NCBI GenBank assembly: GCA_012934845.2
Contig: WNNJ02002038.1
Coordinates: 1-64,000, forward strand
DNA: 64,000 bases
Reading direction: 5' to 3'
DNA from: Pomphorhynchus laevis
Taxonomy: Eukaryota; Acanthocephala; Palaeacanthocephala; Echinorhynchida; Pomphorhynchidae
The notes beneath the pieces are model-generated. The model saw only the letters and a list, made by a program, of their open reading frames with translations, made no database searches and was not told where the DNA came from. Positions 11,933 through 23,403 of the stretch are shown piece by piece. Numbering within the stretch: position 1 is the stretch's first letter; every line of letters begins with the position of its first letter. A program made the translations under genes and the position numbers.

Positions 11933-12775
11933 TTATTGTGGGTAATTATAGAGACGATTTGAGTAAGGCCGAGCGGAGAAGGGAGAGGTCAAGATTTCTC
12001 CAAGGGCGACGTAGGATTGTAGGTGTGTGAGGAGGGGTGTGGTTGCGAGTGAGATCAAGGGTGATAAGAAAGTGATCGGATAGACCAGGATCAGAGATGG
12101 ACAGTGAGGTGTAGGCAGCAAAATGATCGGGGACAGCGATGATGTCGAGTGCCCCACCAAGTATATGTGTGGGGCAGTGGAGATTAGTTTGAAATTGTAG
12201 TTGGATAGAATGTTGATGAAGCGGATGGAATCTGTGGAAGAGGGGCGGTCTAGGCGGATATTGAAGTCGCCTAGAACGAGTGAAGGGATTGAGGACAAAG
12301 AAGAATGAGAAAGGAGGTCAGCGAGTTCGGTAAAAAATAAGGCTGTAGGAGCTGATGAACGAGGACGGTATACAATGGCGAGATCTAGAGTGATCGGGTT
12401 AGAATAACGACAAGTGAGCAATTCAAAAGAGCAAGGACTGAAAGGGGAATTGGTTTTGCGAAGAGACGCTGGGTGACGCGCGAATGCGACGATGCCGCCA
12501 TGATTAGAGGATTTAGAAGGGCATGAGCTGAGGGAGCGGGCGGATTCGACTAGGGAGAAACCGGAAGAGAGCAGACGGCGAATTGAAAGGTCGTCGGAAT
12601 CTGAGTACCAAGATTCGGTGAGGCAGAAGAGATCGATGGATTGCTTGGTGAAAAGGTTGAGGATAAGATCGGATTTTTTGAGAATAGATCTAGTGTTGAG
12701 GAGACCGAGGCGGAAACCGTGTGCTGTGGCGAAAGAGTCTAGTGGAGAAGACACATAGGAGAGATGGAGCGCCAT
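11933..12775 (-). CDS. LINE A ORF2, APE-type endonuclease domain
   Basis: 280 codons. Motifs in order: LGLLNTRSILKKS (N-terminal Asn motif), LFCLTESW (catalytic Glu), GGIVAFAR, LAIVYRP and LVLGDFNIRLDRP (Asp-Asn motif). The final part (GHSTSSLSPI) is frameshifted compared with LINE B. It would nick target DNA for target-primed reverse transcription; the RT part is out of frame. Confidence 0.85.
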   Translation of the reverse strand: MALHLSYVSSPLDSFATAHGFRLGLLNTRSILKKSDLILNLFTKQSIDLFCLTESWYSDSDDLSIRRLLSSGFSLVESARSLSSCPSKSSNHGGIVAFARHPASLRKTNSPFSPCSFELLTCRYSNPITLDLAIVYRPRSSAPTALFFTELADLLSHSSLSSIPSLVLGDFNIRLDRPSSTDSIRFINILSNYNFKLISTAPHIYLVGHSTSSLSPIILLPTPHCPSLILVYPITFLSPLISLATTPLLTHLQSYVALGEILTSPFSARPYSNRLYNYPQ

Positions 12776-13764
12776 CGAATTTTTGGACGGGTGTGGACAA
12801 CTTGAGAATTTCCGTCTATGTTTCGGATGGAGAGTGATGTTTCGCCGTTTTCCTCGCGACGGCGTTTTTCGATGCGTGCTGAAGAGATTTGAGCGATTTC
12901 AGAAGGGACGCGATCGGGGAAAATTCGAGTGGTTGAAGATGACATGAGTTTGAATCGTTGAGAGAGGACAGAAGACGCGTGAGAGCGATGCTTGAAAACA
13001 ATTTTTAGGAGAGGGGGCTGGGAAGGATTAGATTGAGAAGATTTGTTTAGACGGATGAATGCGACTGGAGAAATGTCCTTGAAAAAGGATGGTTTATCCG
13101 CAGGTACAATAGACGAGAGGATGGATCTGAAGGCGGAAACATCGTGGTCCAGACGTGCTTGTGGAGATAAGGAGTTAGAAGGCGTGATATTAGTAACAAT
13201 GACGCAACGATCGCGAGAAGCAAAGCGCTTCCGTAAAGGAGGACGACTGACGTGAGTAGGTGAGATCACGATAGAAGAGCTGTCAGTTGATGATTTGGAG
13301 GGATTTGGTTTGACGACGGGAGACATAGAGGATAATGATAATAAAGAGGGTGGCAAGCGATGTGAGGAAAGGTTATGAGTGGAAGGATAGTGGAGGTTGG
13401 TGGATGTGATTTTGATTGATGGATGCAAGTTATTGAGAAACGAGACGGGAAGGACGGGACGTGGGTTGTCGGGGAGTGAAGATGACATGGAATGGGAAGT
13501 GTATATGGTGGCAGGGTCGGTGGGTGGAGAAAGGACATTAGAAACGACGGGGGTAGTTTGAGTTGACGTGTTGGATGTTGATATGTGCTTATTGGAAAGG
13601 TTGCATATTAGTTTGTTGGCACAAAAACCACATACGAAGTCTTCTTTAGCCTTATTCTTGTCGCAGGTGATTGTTGTCCAGACGCTGCAGTCGTGTATCG
13701 AGCACTGTACTTGCAGTTGTCCATAGTTGGTGTCGGTCTTAGTTGTTTTCTTACGTCCTCCCAT
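12739..13764 (-). CDS. LINE A ORF1 protein (PHD-like zinc finger)
   Basis: Intact 341-codon frame starting MGGRKKTTKTD. Residues about 20-53 carry CSIHDCSVW, then TC and FVCGFCANKL, a Cys/His arrangement like the PHD-type fingers reported for CR1-clade ORF1 proteins. The middle is Ser/Pro/Thr-rich and looks disordered. The C-terminal part contains RFASRDRCVIVTNI, a basic FRSILSSIVPADKPSFF stretch and an Arg/Lys-rich KRRREENGE segment. Its 3' end overlaps the start of ORF2 by 37 nt. Likely role by analogy: RNA-binding chaperone of the retrotransposition particle. Confidence 0.8.
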   Translation of the reverse strand: MGGRKKTTKTDTNYGQLQVQCSIHDCSVWTTITCDKNKAKEDFVCGFCANKLICNLSNKHISTSNTSTQTTPVVSNVLSPPTDPATIYTSHSMSSSLPDNPRPVLPVSFLNNLHPSIKITSTNLHYPSTHNLSSHRLPPSLLSLSSMSPVVKPNPSKSSTDSSSIVISPTHVSRPPLRKRFASRDRCVIVTNITPSNSLSPQARLDHDVSAFRSILSSIVPADKPSFFKDISPVAFIRLNKSSQSNPSQPPLLKIVFKHRSHASSVLSQRFKLMSSSTTRIFPDRVPSEIAQISSARIEKRRREENGETSLSIRNIDGNSQVVHTRPKIRWRSISPMCLLH

Positions 13765-13911
13765 AAACGATGGTTGCCGTCGATTGTTGTCGTCGATGGT
13801 TGCGTCGATTGTTGTCGTCGATGGTTGTCGTCGATGGTTGTCATCGATGGTTGTCGTCGATGGTTGTCATCGATAGTTGTCGTCGATTGTTGTCGTCGAT
13901 GTATATGTATT
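13765..13911. repeat. Short tandem repeat in the LINE A 5' UTR
   Basis: About ten imperfect copies of a 12-15 nt motif of the type tggttgtcgtcga lie immediately upstream (minus strand) of the ORF1 ATG. LINE B lacks the array, so it expanded within this lineage. Tandem 5' UTR repeats can carry promoter activity in LINEs, but nothing here shows that. Confidence 0.85.
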
Positions 13912-14579
13912 TAATTGAGTACAGAACTTCTGTTGAATAATACGAGCATCTCAACAAACCCTATGTATTTACTTTAGATCTCAAACTTTTTTAAGGTGAA
14001 AAACTTTTTTCACCTAAACTTTTTTCATCTCTAAACTTTTTTGATGTTGAGATAATAGCTCTCAATCTGACAAGGAAAATTCGAGATAGAATATTTCAAT
14101 TCGTACTTATATGTATTTATCGACTATAGATAAAGAAATTTGTTTAGAACAGCTAAAAAATTTCAGTTCATGTCTAGAATATTTATGGAATTAAAATCTA
14201 CAGAATATAAATAATTATTGAAGCTGGATCAAAGAAAGAAATTATTTTTGATATTTCGCTAACTTCTATCTTCAGAAAATCAATTGTGATTTTCAGATGC
14301 TAACCGAAGTTAGCGGAATATTAAAAATAATTTCTTATTTCTTTGATCCACCTCCAATAATTATTTATATTCTGTAGATTTTAATTCCATAAATATTCTA
14401 GACATGAACTGAAATTTTTTAGCTGTTCTAAACAAATTTCTTTATCTATAGTCGATAAATACATATAAGTACGAATTGAAATATTCCATCTCGAATTTTT
14501 CTTGTCAGATTGAGAGCTATTATCTCAACATCATCAGTTATTTCGTTGTATATAAAATTAGTGCCATAGGGTATAGATA

Positions 14580-15520
14580 TCTTGCAAAAAGTCGAAACAC
14601 TACCACTTTCGTTATATTCCGAAAATTTCCATAGTGGTTGAAACCTAGAATCACTATAACATTACAAGTATTATCTGATAACCAGGTTTCAGAAAGCATT
14701 ATTATTTCGGCCGACAAATTGGGTGTTTGAAGGTGTAGTACGTTTAGCTTGTTAACTTCATTTTCTAATATTAGTGTATACTATTTTAGTGTACTCAAGG
14801 CGTTCTTTTTGGTTTCAACAGAATAATCTACTTATCTAGTATAAGATATGATCAGATAATCTAGGAGGATCAGATATGATCTGGATATTAATTTGTTGTC
14901 GAGAGTCGAGTTTTTCGCTTACATTCCCTTTAAAAATCACAAAAATTTTACCCATGTTTTCAGTAGACGTTTTGTTTCGTAGGTTTAAAAGCGATTCACT
15001 TTCTACGGGAGAGAAATCTGGTCTTATATACACCCCGCTGTACAAATCAAAATTTCTTAAGTTTTTTCTCTTTTTAGGAATTTATCTCGAAGATTGGCAC
15101 CCACTTCGTCTTAAGCAGAGATTATCAAGCTGTTCTTGCGATTTTGCATCTCGTGTGTCATGACTGCATGATCATCATGTATTTAGGGATTTTCAAAGAT
15201 GCTACAATTGCTCGCTTTATCTGTGTATGGACATCCTTTATCATGGAATGCGATAAAGTTTTTGCTATTTTTCGGAATACTTTACAGATATAATCTGTTC
15301 ACTTTTAATGTGTTCTAGTTGTTCATGAATCTCAACTAACATAGATATCTCTTCAACAAGCTTTTTACTCAATGTTTTAAAATGATATGACGAGCAAAAA
15401 CCACAATGAAATTTTCTGTGGAAGAAATTCCTATTTATTTTCTTTCCTTACGATTGCCTACATTTTACAATCTTCGCCGTCATATTATTAATTTACACCA
15501 AAGTGATCAAAGATTGTTAC
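14580..15520 (-). mobile_element. LINE J, 5' half (ORF1 and endonuclease N-terminus)
   Basis: Minus strand: FHCGFCSSYHF (about 15400) looks like an ORF1 zinc knuckle. It is followed by EEISMLVEIHEQLEHIKSEQ, then YSGVYIRPDFSPVESESLLN and KIFVIFKGN (14836-15045), an RRM-like ORF1 style. Then comes an endonuclease start with IIMLSETWLSDNT and GFNHYGNFRNI (14770-14590). The next expected motif, (G/E)DFN, is found at about 9735, on the other side of the 4.8-kb nested insertion. Confidence 0.7.
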
Positions 15521-15868
15521 AAGTCACAACTAGTAAGTTAAAATTAAAAATGTCCTGTTAATGAAGTCACAAAGCCATTCAGCTGTCGTTTGAACGCAGT
15601 TTTCGATGGTTACCATGAAAATTTATATTTATTTTTACAGGTTACCATGTAAAAATGTAGATTATTCCATACCGTGTACACCCTATCTGGTAATCCTTTT
15701 CATGCATTTCTGACTTTGCCGCTTTGCCACGATATGAAAGTAGTGACCTCTTAGTGTTGATTTATTGTATGCTACTTTATATTATTATAACAAACAGAAG
15801 CAAATGAGCTACAAGCTCGTGTCGCTTACAAAACATGATAAAATAAAATAATAAAAAATAAAAAAAAT
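15521..15868. other. AT-rich interval, possible LINE remnant
   Basis: Mostly featureless. A minus-strand stretch at about 15640-15760 reads LPDRVYTVWNNLHFYMV, reminiscent of a LINE C-terminus, but it is too short to assign. Confidence 0.35.
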
Positions 15869-16350
15869 TCAATCAAATAGTAGTTGCAAATTCCTTATTT
15901 CGGCTTCGATGTCTTTCTTGATAGCATCACTAGATATACTACTAGAGATATCAAGGCACTTTAGTGTATTCCACCCGTTAATTACCCTGGTTGCAAATCG
16001 ATGGTGAACACGAATTCTTGTAGTTGGCTTTATTAATTTCCACACATGCCCACGAGTTTCTCGTCTATCATTCACGGATAATAAGCTAGAGAGACCACCA
16101 AAGCCATCGAAAACAATTTTGACTACAGTTGATAAATCAATGGCTGATCTGCGATATTTCAATGTGCCGACACGTAGAGATGTCGAACGTTCAGTATATC
16201 TCAAATTGGAGAAATTCGGAATCATTCGTGACCCTTTACGTAACAAGTTCTCAATGTCACGGGATTCCCTTAAAGTCTGTGGATAAGTTACAGGTAAACC
16301 GTATTCAAGGATGGGAAGAATCTAATATATATTGTAAAAATTTATATTGT
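15869..16350 (-). pseudogene. LINE F C-terminal RT tail
   Basis: Frame 15869-16246 contains RETRGHVWKLIKP, then VHHRFATRVINGWNTLK, the classic C-terminal motif of CR1-like RT proteins. The rest of the element is missing on both sides. Confidence 0.75.
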
Positions 16351-16689
16351 AAAAAATTTTTCTAAGCTTTGTAACGATCCAAACTTGGTAACTTCGGGCA
16401 TTGTTATCTCAGATCCCCTATCTGGATATATATTCCTATCTTTAGAACTATTTTTCGGTATAATGAATTTGATTACAATATAGTGAAATAGATCACCACA
16501 AAATATCTTGAATGTTTCCAGGTATACGTCGAGGAGAAAATAGAATTGTCAGCAAATTATTTATTGCAATCTGTTTGATATCTCTCTGTTTTTCAAGTAA
16601 AACACCTTTATTGTAATCTGCTTTATAATCAATCAGGCATTTCAACTAAAATATCTGATTGATTATGTAGCAATTAAGAAATTAATGTA
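16351..16689. other. AT-rich spacer
   Basis: No open frame or recognisable repeat. Confidence 0.45.
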
Positions 16690-19600
16690 GCAATTAACAT
16701 ATAAGTTAAATTAATGTAACGGTTAATGTAGCATAACTGATACATAACTGTTAAAACGCCATTCCTCATCGACATTTAAACTATTCTCTTCACCATATAC
16801 TTGCGCATCTTTCCTGACCGGTCCCAGTCTGAAATCATTAAGCTTTCATCTGCACGTAAAGAAAAACGTCTCCGTGAAATTAAAAGAAAATTTTTCCTTA
16901 CAATAATATATGGAAATGGAAATTTTCATGTTGTTCACAATCATCAAAAAATTCGATGGTGACCAGTTTCTTCCTTGTCTCCTTCTCCAGCAATTCCGAT
17001 TATCGCTCGTATCACATTGGTATACTCAACATCCTTTCTATCCAAAATAAAACTGGCTTTATTCTCAACACATTTGTCCAATAATCGCCTGGCATTTATG
17101 TATAACTGAATCTTGGCATACCAGTCATGATAATCTCGCTATCCGTCGTCTACGTTCAACAGGAGTCTCTCTCGTTGATTCCACCCGCTCTTCTGATTGT
17201 GTCCTATCAACATCCACCCAGAATTACGGTGGGATTGTCGCCTTTGTCCATGTTTCTTCGTATCTTATACAAATTAATTGTCCTCTGATACCCGAATCTT
17301 TCAAATTACTTATCTATAGATTGTATCATAATTTTCCACTTGAATTCGCTATCATCTATCGTCCTGGATATTCCCATCCGTCATCCAAGTTCTTAGATGA
17401 ACTAGCTGATCTTCTTTCTTATTGTTCACTTTCAGCATACCCTTTTGTTTGTTCTTGGTGTTTCAACATTCGCTTGGACCACACTTTCCGATTCAGATTC
17501 CATCAAATTTGTAAACTTAATCTTTCCGACTATAATCTCCATTTACTTCGGACCCTCTTACTTATATACTTGGCGGGACCCTTAATAGCATTACAACAAC
17601 GTGCAGTTTCTCTACATATGTTACATTTAATATATCAGATCCTGGTCTCTCTGACCATTTTCTTCTTACCTTACATCTTGCTCATCAGCTTGCTCCATCT
17701 CAAGTCTGCATACCTTCAATTGACTTAGAAAATTTCTCAATCTTACTTTATTTCAATCTGCAATTCTTGGCTTTACTCTAGTGTCGCCTAATTCAGTTCA
17801 ATTTTATTTAATTTTCTATCCTCTTTATTTGACAATGAGCTCACAACAATTCTCGATTACATATTACCTCGCCGATCACATACTCGTATGCGTTCTCGTA
17901 GCACACAGTGGTTTAAGTCTGGCTGTGTAATTTCTGATCGCCGCGTATGTCATGCTTTTAGCATTAATCGCCGTTTCCTCAAACAAGTTATACTTCTGTC
18001 TCCTCCAAGTATCGTGACGACTACCTAAATATTCGTCGTTCCTATTACTCTCTCCTACGATGAAAGTGCACACTGTTGGCATAATAAATTCACTTCTTCG
18101 GACCCAAAGTCTTCTTGACACAATTTAAACTCACTCCTTTTACGTTTTCAACACCTAGTAACATCAATCCAGACTTGTTTACGTCTTATCTTCAATCTAT
18201 ATATGCTAATAATTTATCATCTATCCATTCAACTCTCCAATCATCGACTGCCTCAATACAATTCTCTCTTTCTGAACTCTTCTGTCTCCTCACGTTTCTT
18301 CTGATGAAGTTTCAAAAGTCCTATTTTCATAGTCCAACAAATATTCTCCTGCCGACCCTCTTTCTATGTACTTAAGCTTATTTGCCATTCGGTATCTCTG
18401 CTTTGGACAACCTTGTTCAATTCTTCTATCAACAGCGGTACTTCTCTGTCTAACTAAAATCTGTCATTATTCGTTCACTTCTGAAAAATAATCTCGACAG
18501 TTCACTTCCGTCCTCATATCGTTATATATCTCTTCTTAATCTTATCAAAGCACCTCGAACGTCTTGTGCTAAATCAGGTTAATACCTATCTTCTATCGTC
18601 AAATTTATATTTCCCGTTCCAATCTGATTTTCGTTCTAATCATTCCACAAAACTAGCATATCACAAAGTCCTTGGTTATCTTCTACAATCACGAGTGGAA
18701 AAATTTTGTAGCGTCATAGTCTCTCTCCATCTATCATATGAATTCGACATCATCGATTATTATATTCTTCTCTATCGCTCCATCATAACTATAGATTATC
18801 TAACTCCGTTGTAGTTTGGTTTTACTCTTATTTATCTGACCGTTCTTTCAGTGTTCATTCAGCTTCTTCTGCCTCTCAACCGTCTTAACTAAGCCTTAAG
18901 GGCACACAGTACTAGGTCCCGTACTTTTCTCCCCTCTTAAGGCTAGTACTTAAGAGAGGAGGAAGTACTAGTACTGAGCCTTAAGTACCTAGTACTTAAG
19001 GCTCAGTACTAAGTCCCGTTCTTTTCTCCCCTCTCGGTGATCTCTCTACAATAACCAGAACAAAATTTTCATTTTATGCAATATGCTGATGACATTATTT
19101 TCTACTCTTATCTACCCACCTCTCAAATCGATGATATTTCATCCACTTCTTCCGCTTGCCTCTTATCCGTTTCACAGCAAATTTATTCTCTTCGCCTATA
19201 TATCAATCCTGCAAAGTCCAAAAAATGTAGATAATTCCCTATCACATCAACATAACTTCAGCTATCGTATATATTTACTCAACCGTTTTTCCTGTCGTTA
19301 ATGATATCGTATTCCAATGTTTCCACTTGACAACCATCTTTATCTCAAGCCATTTGTATCCAATAAAGACGGCTCCTCGTTGTTGCTACTCCGTGCGTGA
19401 TATTTGCCGTATTCGTAGGTTGATCGATTTTTGCTTTTGCCTTTCCCTTTTATCCGCCCTTTTATCTTCTCTGATAGATTATTGTCTTAACCTGTTCTCG
19501 AACTCTCCCAAAATTACTTTCTAACGTATTCAACGTATTGTAAACTCATTAGTTCGCGGTTTCCTTCGTCTCCACCGTTTTGACCACATATCAAGATCTT

Positions 19601-19735
19601 TTCAATCTTTCACTTCATCCCACAATTAGCCATCGTGTCCAGTTTCGTTTGATTCTCCTGACTCGTCATGTACTGCATCGCAATTCCTCTTCATAATTAT
19701 ATCTTCCATATTTCGATGAATCTTGTCCAGTTACG
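16690..19735 (+). mobile_element. LINE C, diverged relative of LINE A
   Basis: Plus strand, truncated at both ends. It begins inside ORF1 (about 16740-16930: DRSQSEIIKLSSARKEKRLR, comparable to the LINE A ORF1 C-terminus). The endonuclease follows (17000-17720, with FAIIYRPGY and a mutated DFN region), then RT (FRSNHSTKLAYHKVL at 18610; MQYADDIIFYS at 19075; LYINPAKSKK). It is riddled with stops and frameshifts, older than LINE A or B. It ends tail to tail against LINE B. Confidence 0.8.
18890..19035. repeat. Palindromic templated duplication inside LINE C
   Basis: The stretch agtactaggtcccgtactt ttctcccctct occurs twice (about 18922 and 19008) around an inserted block built of nested palindromes. 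The clearest is GAGCCTTAAGTAC-CTA-GTACTTAAGGCTC (13-bp arms). CTCTTAAG...CTTAAGAG and agtactagtact occur as well. The duplicated segment encodes the region just before YADD. Confidence 0.8.
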
Positions 19736-19850
19736 AGAATAAGGCGTTAATTGATGCCGGTGTGGATGGTGGGCCAGCAGAGTTAGACAAGATATGTGGA
19801 CGTGTGGTCGAAGTGACGGAGACGAAAGTGCACTCGAATGGCGGAGCTGA

Positions 19851-21420
19851 TTATTCGTTGTAGGGGTAGGATGATGGATTTTGGAGAATTTGCGAAGAGG
19901 CTGATGCAGTAATAGATTTTAGGGAAGAGAAGCGATGAAAGAAGATACATACAAGAACGGAAGTCGATAAGGGGCGGATACGGCGGATGTCACGGAGAAT
20001 TAAGTTAGACGAGCAGACCTTGTCACGGACGAAGGGTATAAGGGAAAGGTAATCATCGAAATAGAAGCCTAAGAAAGTGAGATTGTGTACTATAGAGATG
20101 ATCGATGAGGCAAAAGTTACAGTGGGATGAGATATGTTTGGTTTACGGGGGAGGATCCACATTATTTTGGACTTGTCGGTGTTTAGAACATGATGGAGAT
20201 TGGAGAGACGTTTGTAGATAGAAGAAATACAGTTGGAGGCAGAAATGCCGATATCGTGTTTGCGATGTACGGGTGCATGAGCATAGATGAGGATGTCATC
20301 TGCGTATTTCATGACGTTAAAGGAGTAAGGTTTGATAAACGGAGAGAGATCGCCAAGTAGAAGAGAGAAAAGCAGGGGTCCTAGGACTGAACATTGTGGG
20401 ACCCCGCAGAAAATAGGGGTGGGAGGAGAAGATGATGAATTAGAACAGACGCGAAATGAATGGTCAGATAGATATGAGGCAAACCATGCTACGGAGTAAG
20501 AAGAAAAGCCGTAATCATAACGAAGGCGAGGAAGGAGGACGGAGTTGTCGACAATGTCGAAGACGGAGGAGAGGTCGAGGGAGATAAGAACACTATATAG
20601 AGTCTTGTCTTGAGAAATGAGTAAGTCGTTGTAAACTTTCATGCAGGCGATTACTGTGGAGTGATTAGAGCCATAAGCGGAATGGAAAGGAGGGATCAGA
20701 TTGGATGATGAGAGATAAGCGTTGATCTGTATTAAGATGATGCGTTCTAAGAGCTTTGAAAGAGTAGGGAGTAGTGAAATGGGGCGATAGCTAGAAGGAA
20801 GGGAGGGGTCGAGCGATTGCTTCTTAAGGAGGGGACGAACGATTGCGGATTTCCAGTGTGTAGGGAAGATACGACTTCGGATTAATGAGTTAAGAAGGTT
20901 GTGTGAAAAGGAGATATCGATGAGCATATAGATTTTAATATGTGGGTAGGCAGGGGATCGGTATGTGAGGTTTAGTTGGGCAAAGACATGAGGTCATATG
21001 ATACTTCGGTAGGTGAGACAGGAAGAAGAGTAAAGAGTTCTGGGAGGATGAGGCTAGGCGGGGCAGAGTCGAATAGGATAAAGACCGCGGTGTTAGAGAG
21101 CAACGTGGATACTTTGGTCTGGAGAAATGACGAATAATCATTGGGATTGATGTTGCAAGGCAAAGAGTAGTGAACAAGGATTGAGTTAAAAGTATGCCAG
21201 AGAGTCTTAGAGTTGAATGAAGTGATGATTTTATGCTGCCAGAAAGAGTTGCATTTGGTACGTAGTATGTTGAGGTGAGACTGGTGAAGATCAAGATAGG
21301 AATCACGGAAAGACGAAGTGATTGTGCGGAAATCACGTCTGAGAGAGCGGTGATAGACTCGAATAGCATCACGGAGTAGACGCTTTGAGAGTAGCCATTA
21401 AATGTAAAACCATGGGGCAC
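19851..21420 (-). pseudogene. LINE B ORF2, reverse transcriptase domain
   Basis: The longest LINE A-family RT frame in the window (20927-19851, 358 codons) is open from the fingers through motif A ([13 protein letters not shown]) and [20 protein letters not shown] to [15 protein letters not shown] and [20 protein letters not shown] has become GVPQC. Upstream (21420-20935), the frame is split. Confidence 0.85.
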
Positions 21421-21525
21421 GGCGCAAGCGACGGTGTGGGTCAGGCTTTAACGGCAAGAGAAGATCGAGAATGGATGTGAGTTCAGAGTCGAAAAGAAAG
21501 GCGAGATCGTGAGGAGAGGAATATG

Positions 21526-22594
21526 TTATTGTGGTATAGGATAGAGACGATTTGAGTAAGGTAGAGTGGAGAATGGAGAGGTCAAGATTTTTCCAAGGGC
21601 GACGTAGGATTGTAGGTGTTTGAGGAAGGGTGTGGTTGTGAGTGAGATCAAGGGTGACGAGAAAGTGATCGGATAAACCAGGATCGAAGATGAACAGTGA
21701 TGTGTGGGCAGCAAAATGATCTGGGACAGCGATGATGTCGAATGCCCCGCCAAGGATGTTTGTGGTGGCAGTGGAGGTGGGTTTGCAGTTATATTTGGAT
21801 AGAATGTTGATGAACTGGATGGACTCGGTGAAAGAGGTCGGTCGATGCGGATGTTGAAGTCGCCAAGAAAGATTGAAGGGATGGAGGACAAAGAACAGTG
21901 AGACAGAAGGTCAGAGAGTTCGGTAAAAACATAAGGAGGTAGTAGCAGAGGAACCAGGAAGATATACAATGGCGATATATAGAGTGATCGAGTTAGAAGA
22001 ACGACAAGTGAGCAGTTCAAAAGAGCAAGGAGGGAAATAGGAAGTGATTTTGCAAATAGACGCGGGGTGATGGGCGAATGTGACAATGCCGCCATGATTA
22101 GAGAATTTAGAAAGTGATGAGCTGAAGGGGCGGGCGGATTTGACTAGTGAGCAACCGGCAGAGATCAAACGGCGGATGGAGAGGTCGTCAGAATCGGAGT
22201 GCCAGGATTCTGTGAGGCAGAAGATATCGATGGTTTGCTTGGCGAATAGGTTGAAGATGATATCGGATTTATTGAGAATAGATCTAGTGTGGAGGAGGCC
22301 TAGGCGGAAACCTTGTGTGGTGGTGATAGAGGCTAGTGGAGAAGACACATAGGGGATATGGATCGCCATTGAATTTTTGGGCTGGTGTGGACAGGTTGAA
22401 AATTTCTGTCGATGTTTCAGATGGAGAGAGATGTTTTGTCGTTTTCCTCGCGACTGCGTTTTTCGATGCGGGCAGATGAGAGTTGAGCGATATTGGACGG
22501 GGTGCGATCGGGGAAAATGCAATGGCTGAAGAGGACATGAGTTAAACTCGTTGGGAAAGGACAGGTGACGCGTTAGAGCGATGCTTGAAAACAA
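21526..22594 (-). pseudogene. LINE B ORF2, endonuclease domain
   Basis: Two overlapping frames. 22594-21911 holds LGLLHTRSILNKSD, IFCLTESWHSD, GGIVTFAHH and AIVYLPGSS. 22095-21526 holds FTELSDLLSH, IFLGDFNIRIDRP, then AGHSTSSLS. The frameshift lies near 21950. Confidence 0.85.
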
Positions 22595-23350
22595 TTTTAA
22601 GAAAAGGGGGCTGGGAAGGCTTAGATTGAGAAGATTTGTTTAGGCGGATGAATGCGACATGAGAGATGTTGTTGAAAAATGATGGTTTATCCGCAGGAAC
22701 AAGAGATAACAGGATGGATCTGAATGCGGAAACATCGTGGTCGAGACGTGCTAGTGGAAATAAAGAGGTGGAATGAGTGATATTAGTGACGATGACGAAA
22801 CGATCGCGAGAAGGAAAGCGTTTCAGTAAAGGAGACGAGTAACGCGAGTTGGTGAGATCACGATAGGAGAGCTGGGAGTTGATGATATCAAGGGAGTAGG
22901 TTTGACAGCGGAATACAAAGAGGATTTGGATAATATAGAGGGTGGTGAGCGATGTGAGGAAAGGGTATGAGTGGAAGGATTGTGGAGGTTGGTAGAGTGA
23001 TTTTAATAGAGGGATGTAGGTTATTGATAAACGAGACAGAACGGAAGATACGGGGGTGTCGGGAAGTGAAGACATGAGCTTAGAAGCGCATGTGGTGACA
23101 TGATCAGTGGGTTGATAAAGGACATCAGAAACGACTGGGGTGGTTTGAGAGGACACGTTGGAAGTTGATATGTTCTTTGGGAGAGGTCGCGTATGTGTTT
23201 GTTGGGACAAAATCCATATAGGAAGTCTTCGTTAGACTTACTGTTGTCGCATGCGATTGTTATTTAGATGCTGCAGTCGTGTGTCGAGCACTGTACTTGT
23301 AGTTAAGCAAAGTTGGTGTCGGTAGTAAGCTGTCTTCTTACGTCCTGTCA
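22542..23350 (-). pseudogene. LINE B ORF1
   Basis: Similar to LINE A ORF1 (ISTSNVSSQTTPVVSDVL, FPSRDRFVIVTNI, VPADKPSFF). The N-terminal finger region (23210-23350) is in another frame and has lost part of its Cys pattern, so this copy is frameshifted. Confidence 0.75.
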
Positions 23351-23403
23351 TCAACGTCCTTGTGTGTTTAAACTGTTAAATTTGCTACTGATTTAAATGA
23401 GAA

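Larger units (their letters stand above)
9810..14041 (-). mobile_element. LINE A, full-length CR1-like retrotransposon
   Basis: About 4.2 kb, bounded by a 16-bp target duplication (TGATGTTGAGATAATA at 9794-9809 and 14042-14057). From 5' to 3' on the minus strand: a 5' UTR with AAAAAAGTTT repeats (14041-13985) and a short tandem repeat, ORF1 (13764-12739), ORF2 in several frames (12775-10087), and a 3' UTR with a hairpin and AATAAA just before a T-rich end. ORF2 is broken by at least three frameshifts, so the copy is recent but inactive. Relatives: LINE B, C, L and H. Confidence 0.92.
9757..14575. mobile_element. Foldback (long inverted repeat) element, split by LINE A
   Basis: Removing LINE A (9810-14041) and one copy of its target duplication leaves two arms of roughly 275-285 bp that are reverse complements: 9757-9809 plus 14058-14280, against 14291-14575. 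The centre is at about 14285 (GAAAATCA-ATTG-TGATTTTC). The outer ends read ccctatggcac and gtgccataggg. I see no transposase. It behaves like a MITE or foldback element inserted into the LINE J endonuclease. A target duplication of the foldback itself is not obvious. Confidence 0.85.
19738..23350 (-). mobile_element. LINE B, relative of LINE A, 3'-truncated
   Basis: Minus strand. ORF1 begins near 23350 and the endonuclease and RT follow. Sequence and layout closely match LINE A, but B lacks the 3' UTR with hairpin and the 5' tandem repeat. It meets LINE C tail to tail at about 19736, and its 5' end lies about 50 bp from the LINE D minisatellite. Confidence 0.88.

Noticed and set aside
13043-13914. 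Plus-strand open frames opposite LINE A ORF1, including a Cys/Trp-rich 73-codon frame at 13693-13914.
   Set aside because: They are antisense shadows of ORF1 and of the 5' UTR tandem repeat.
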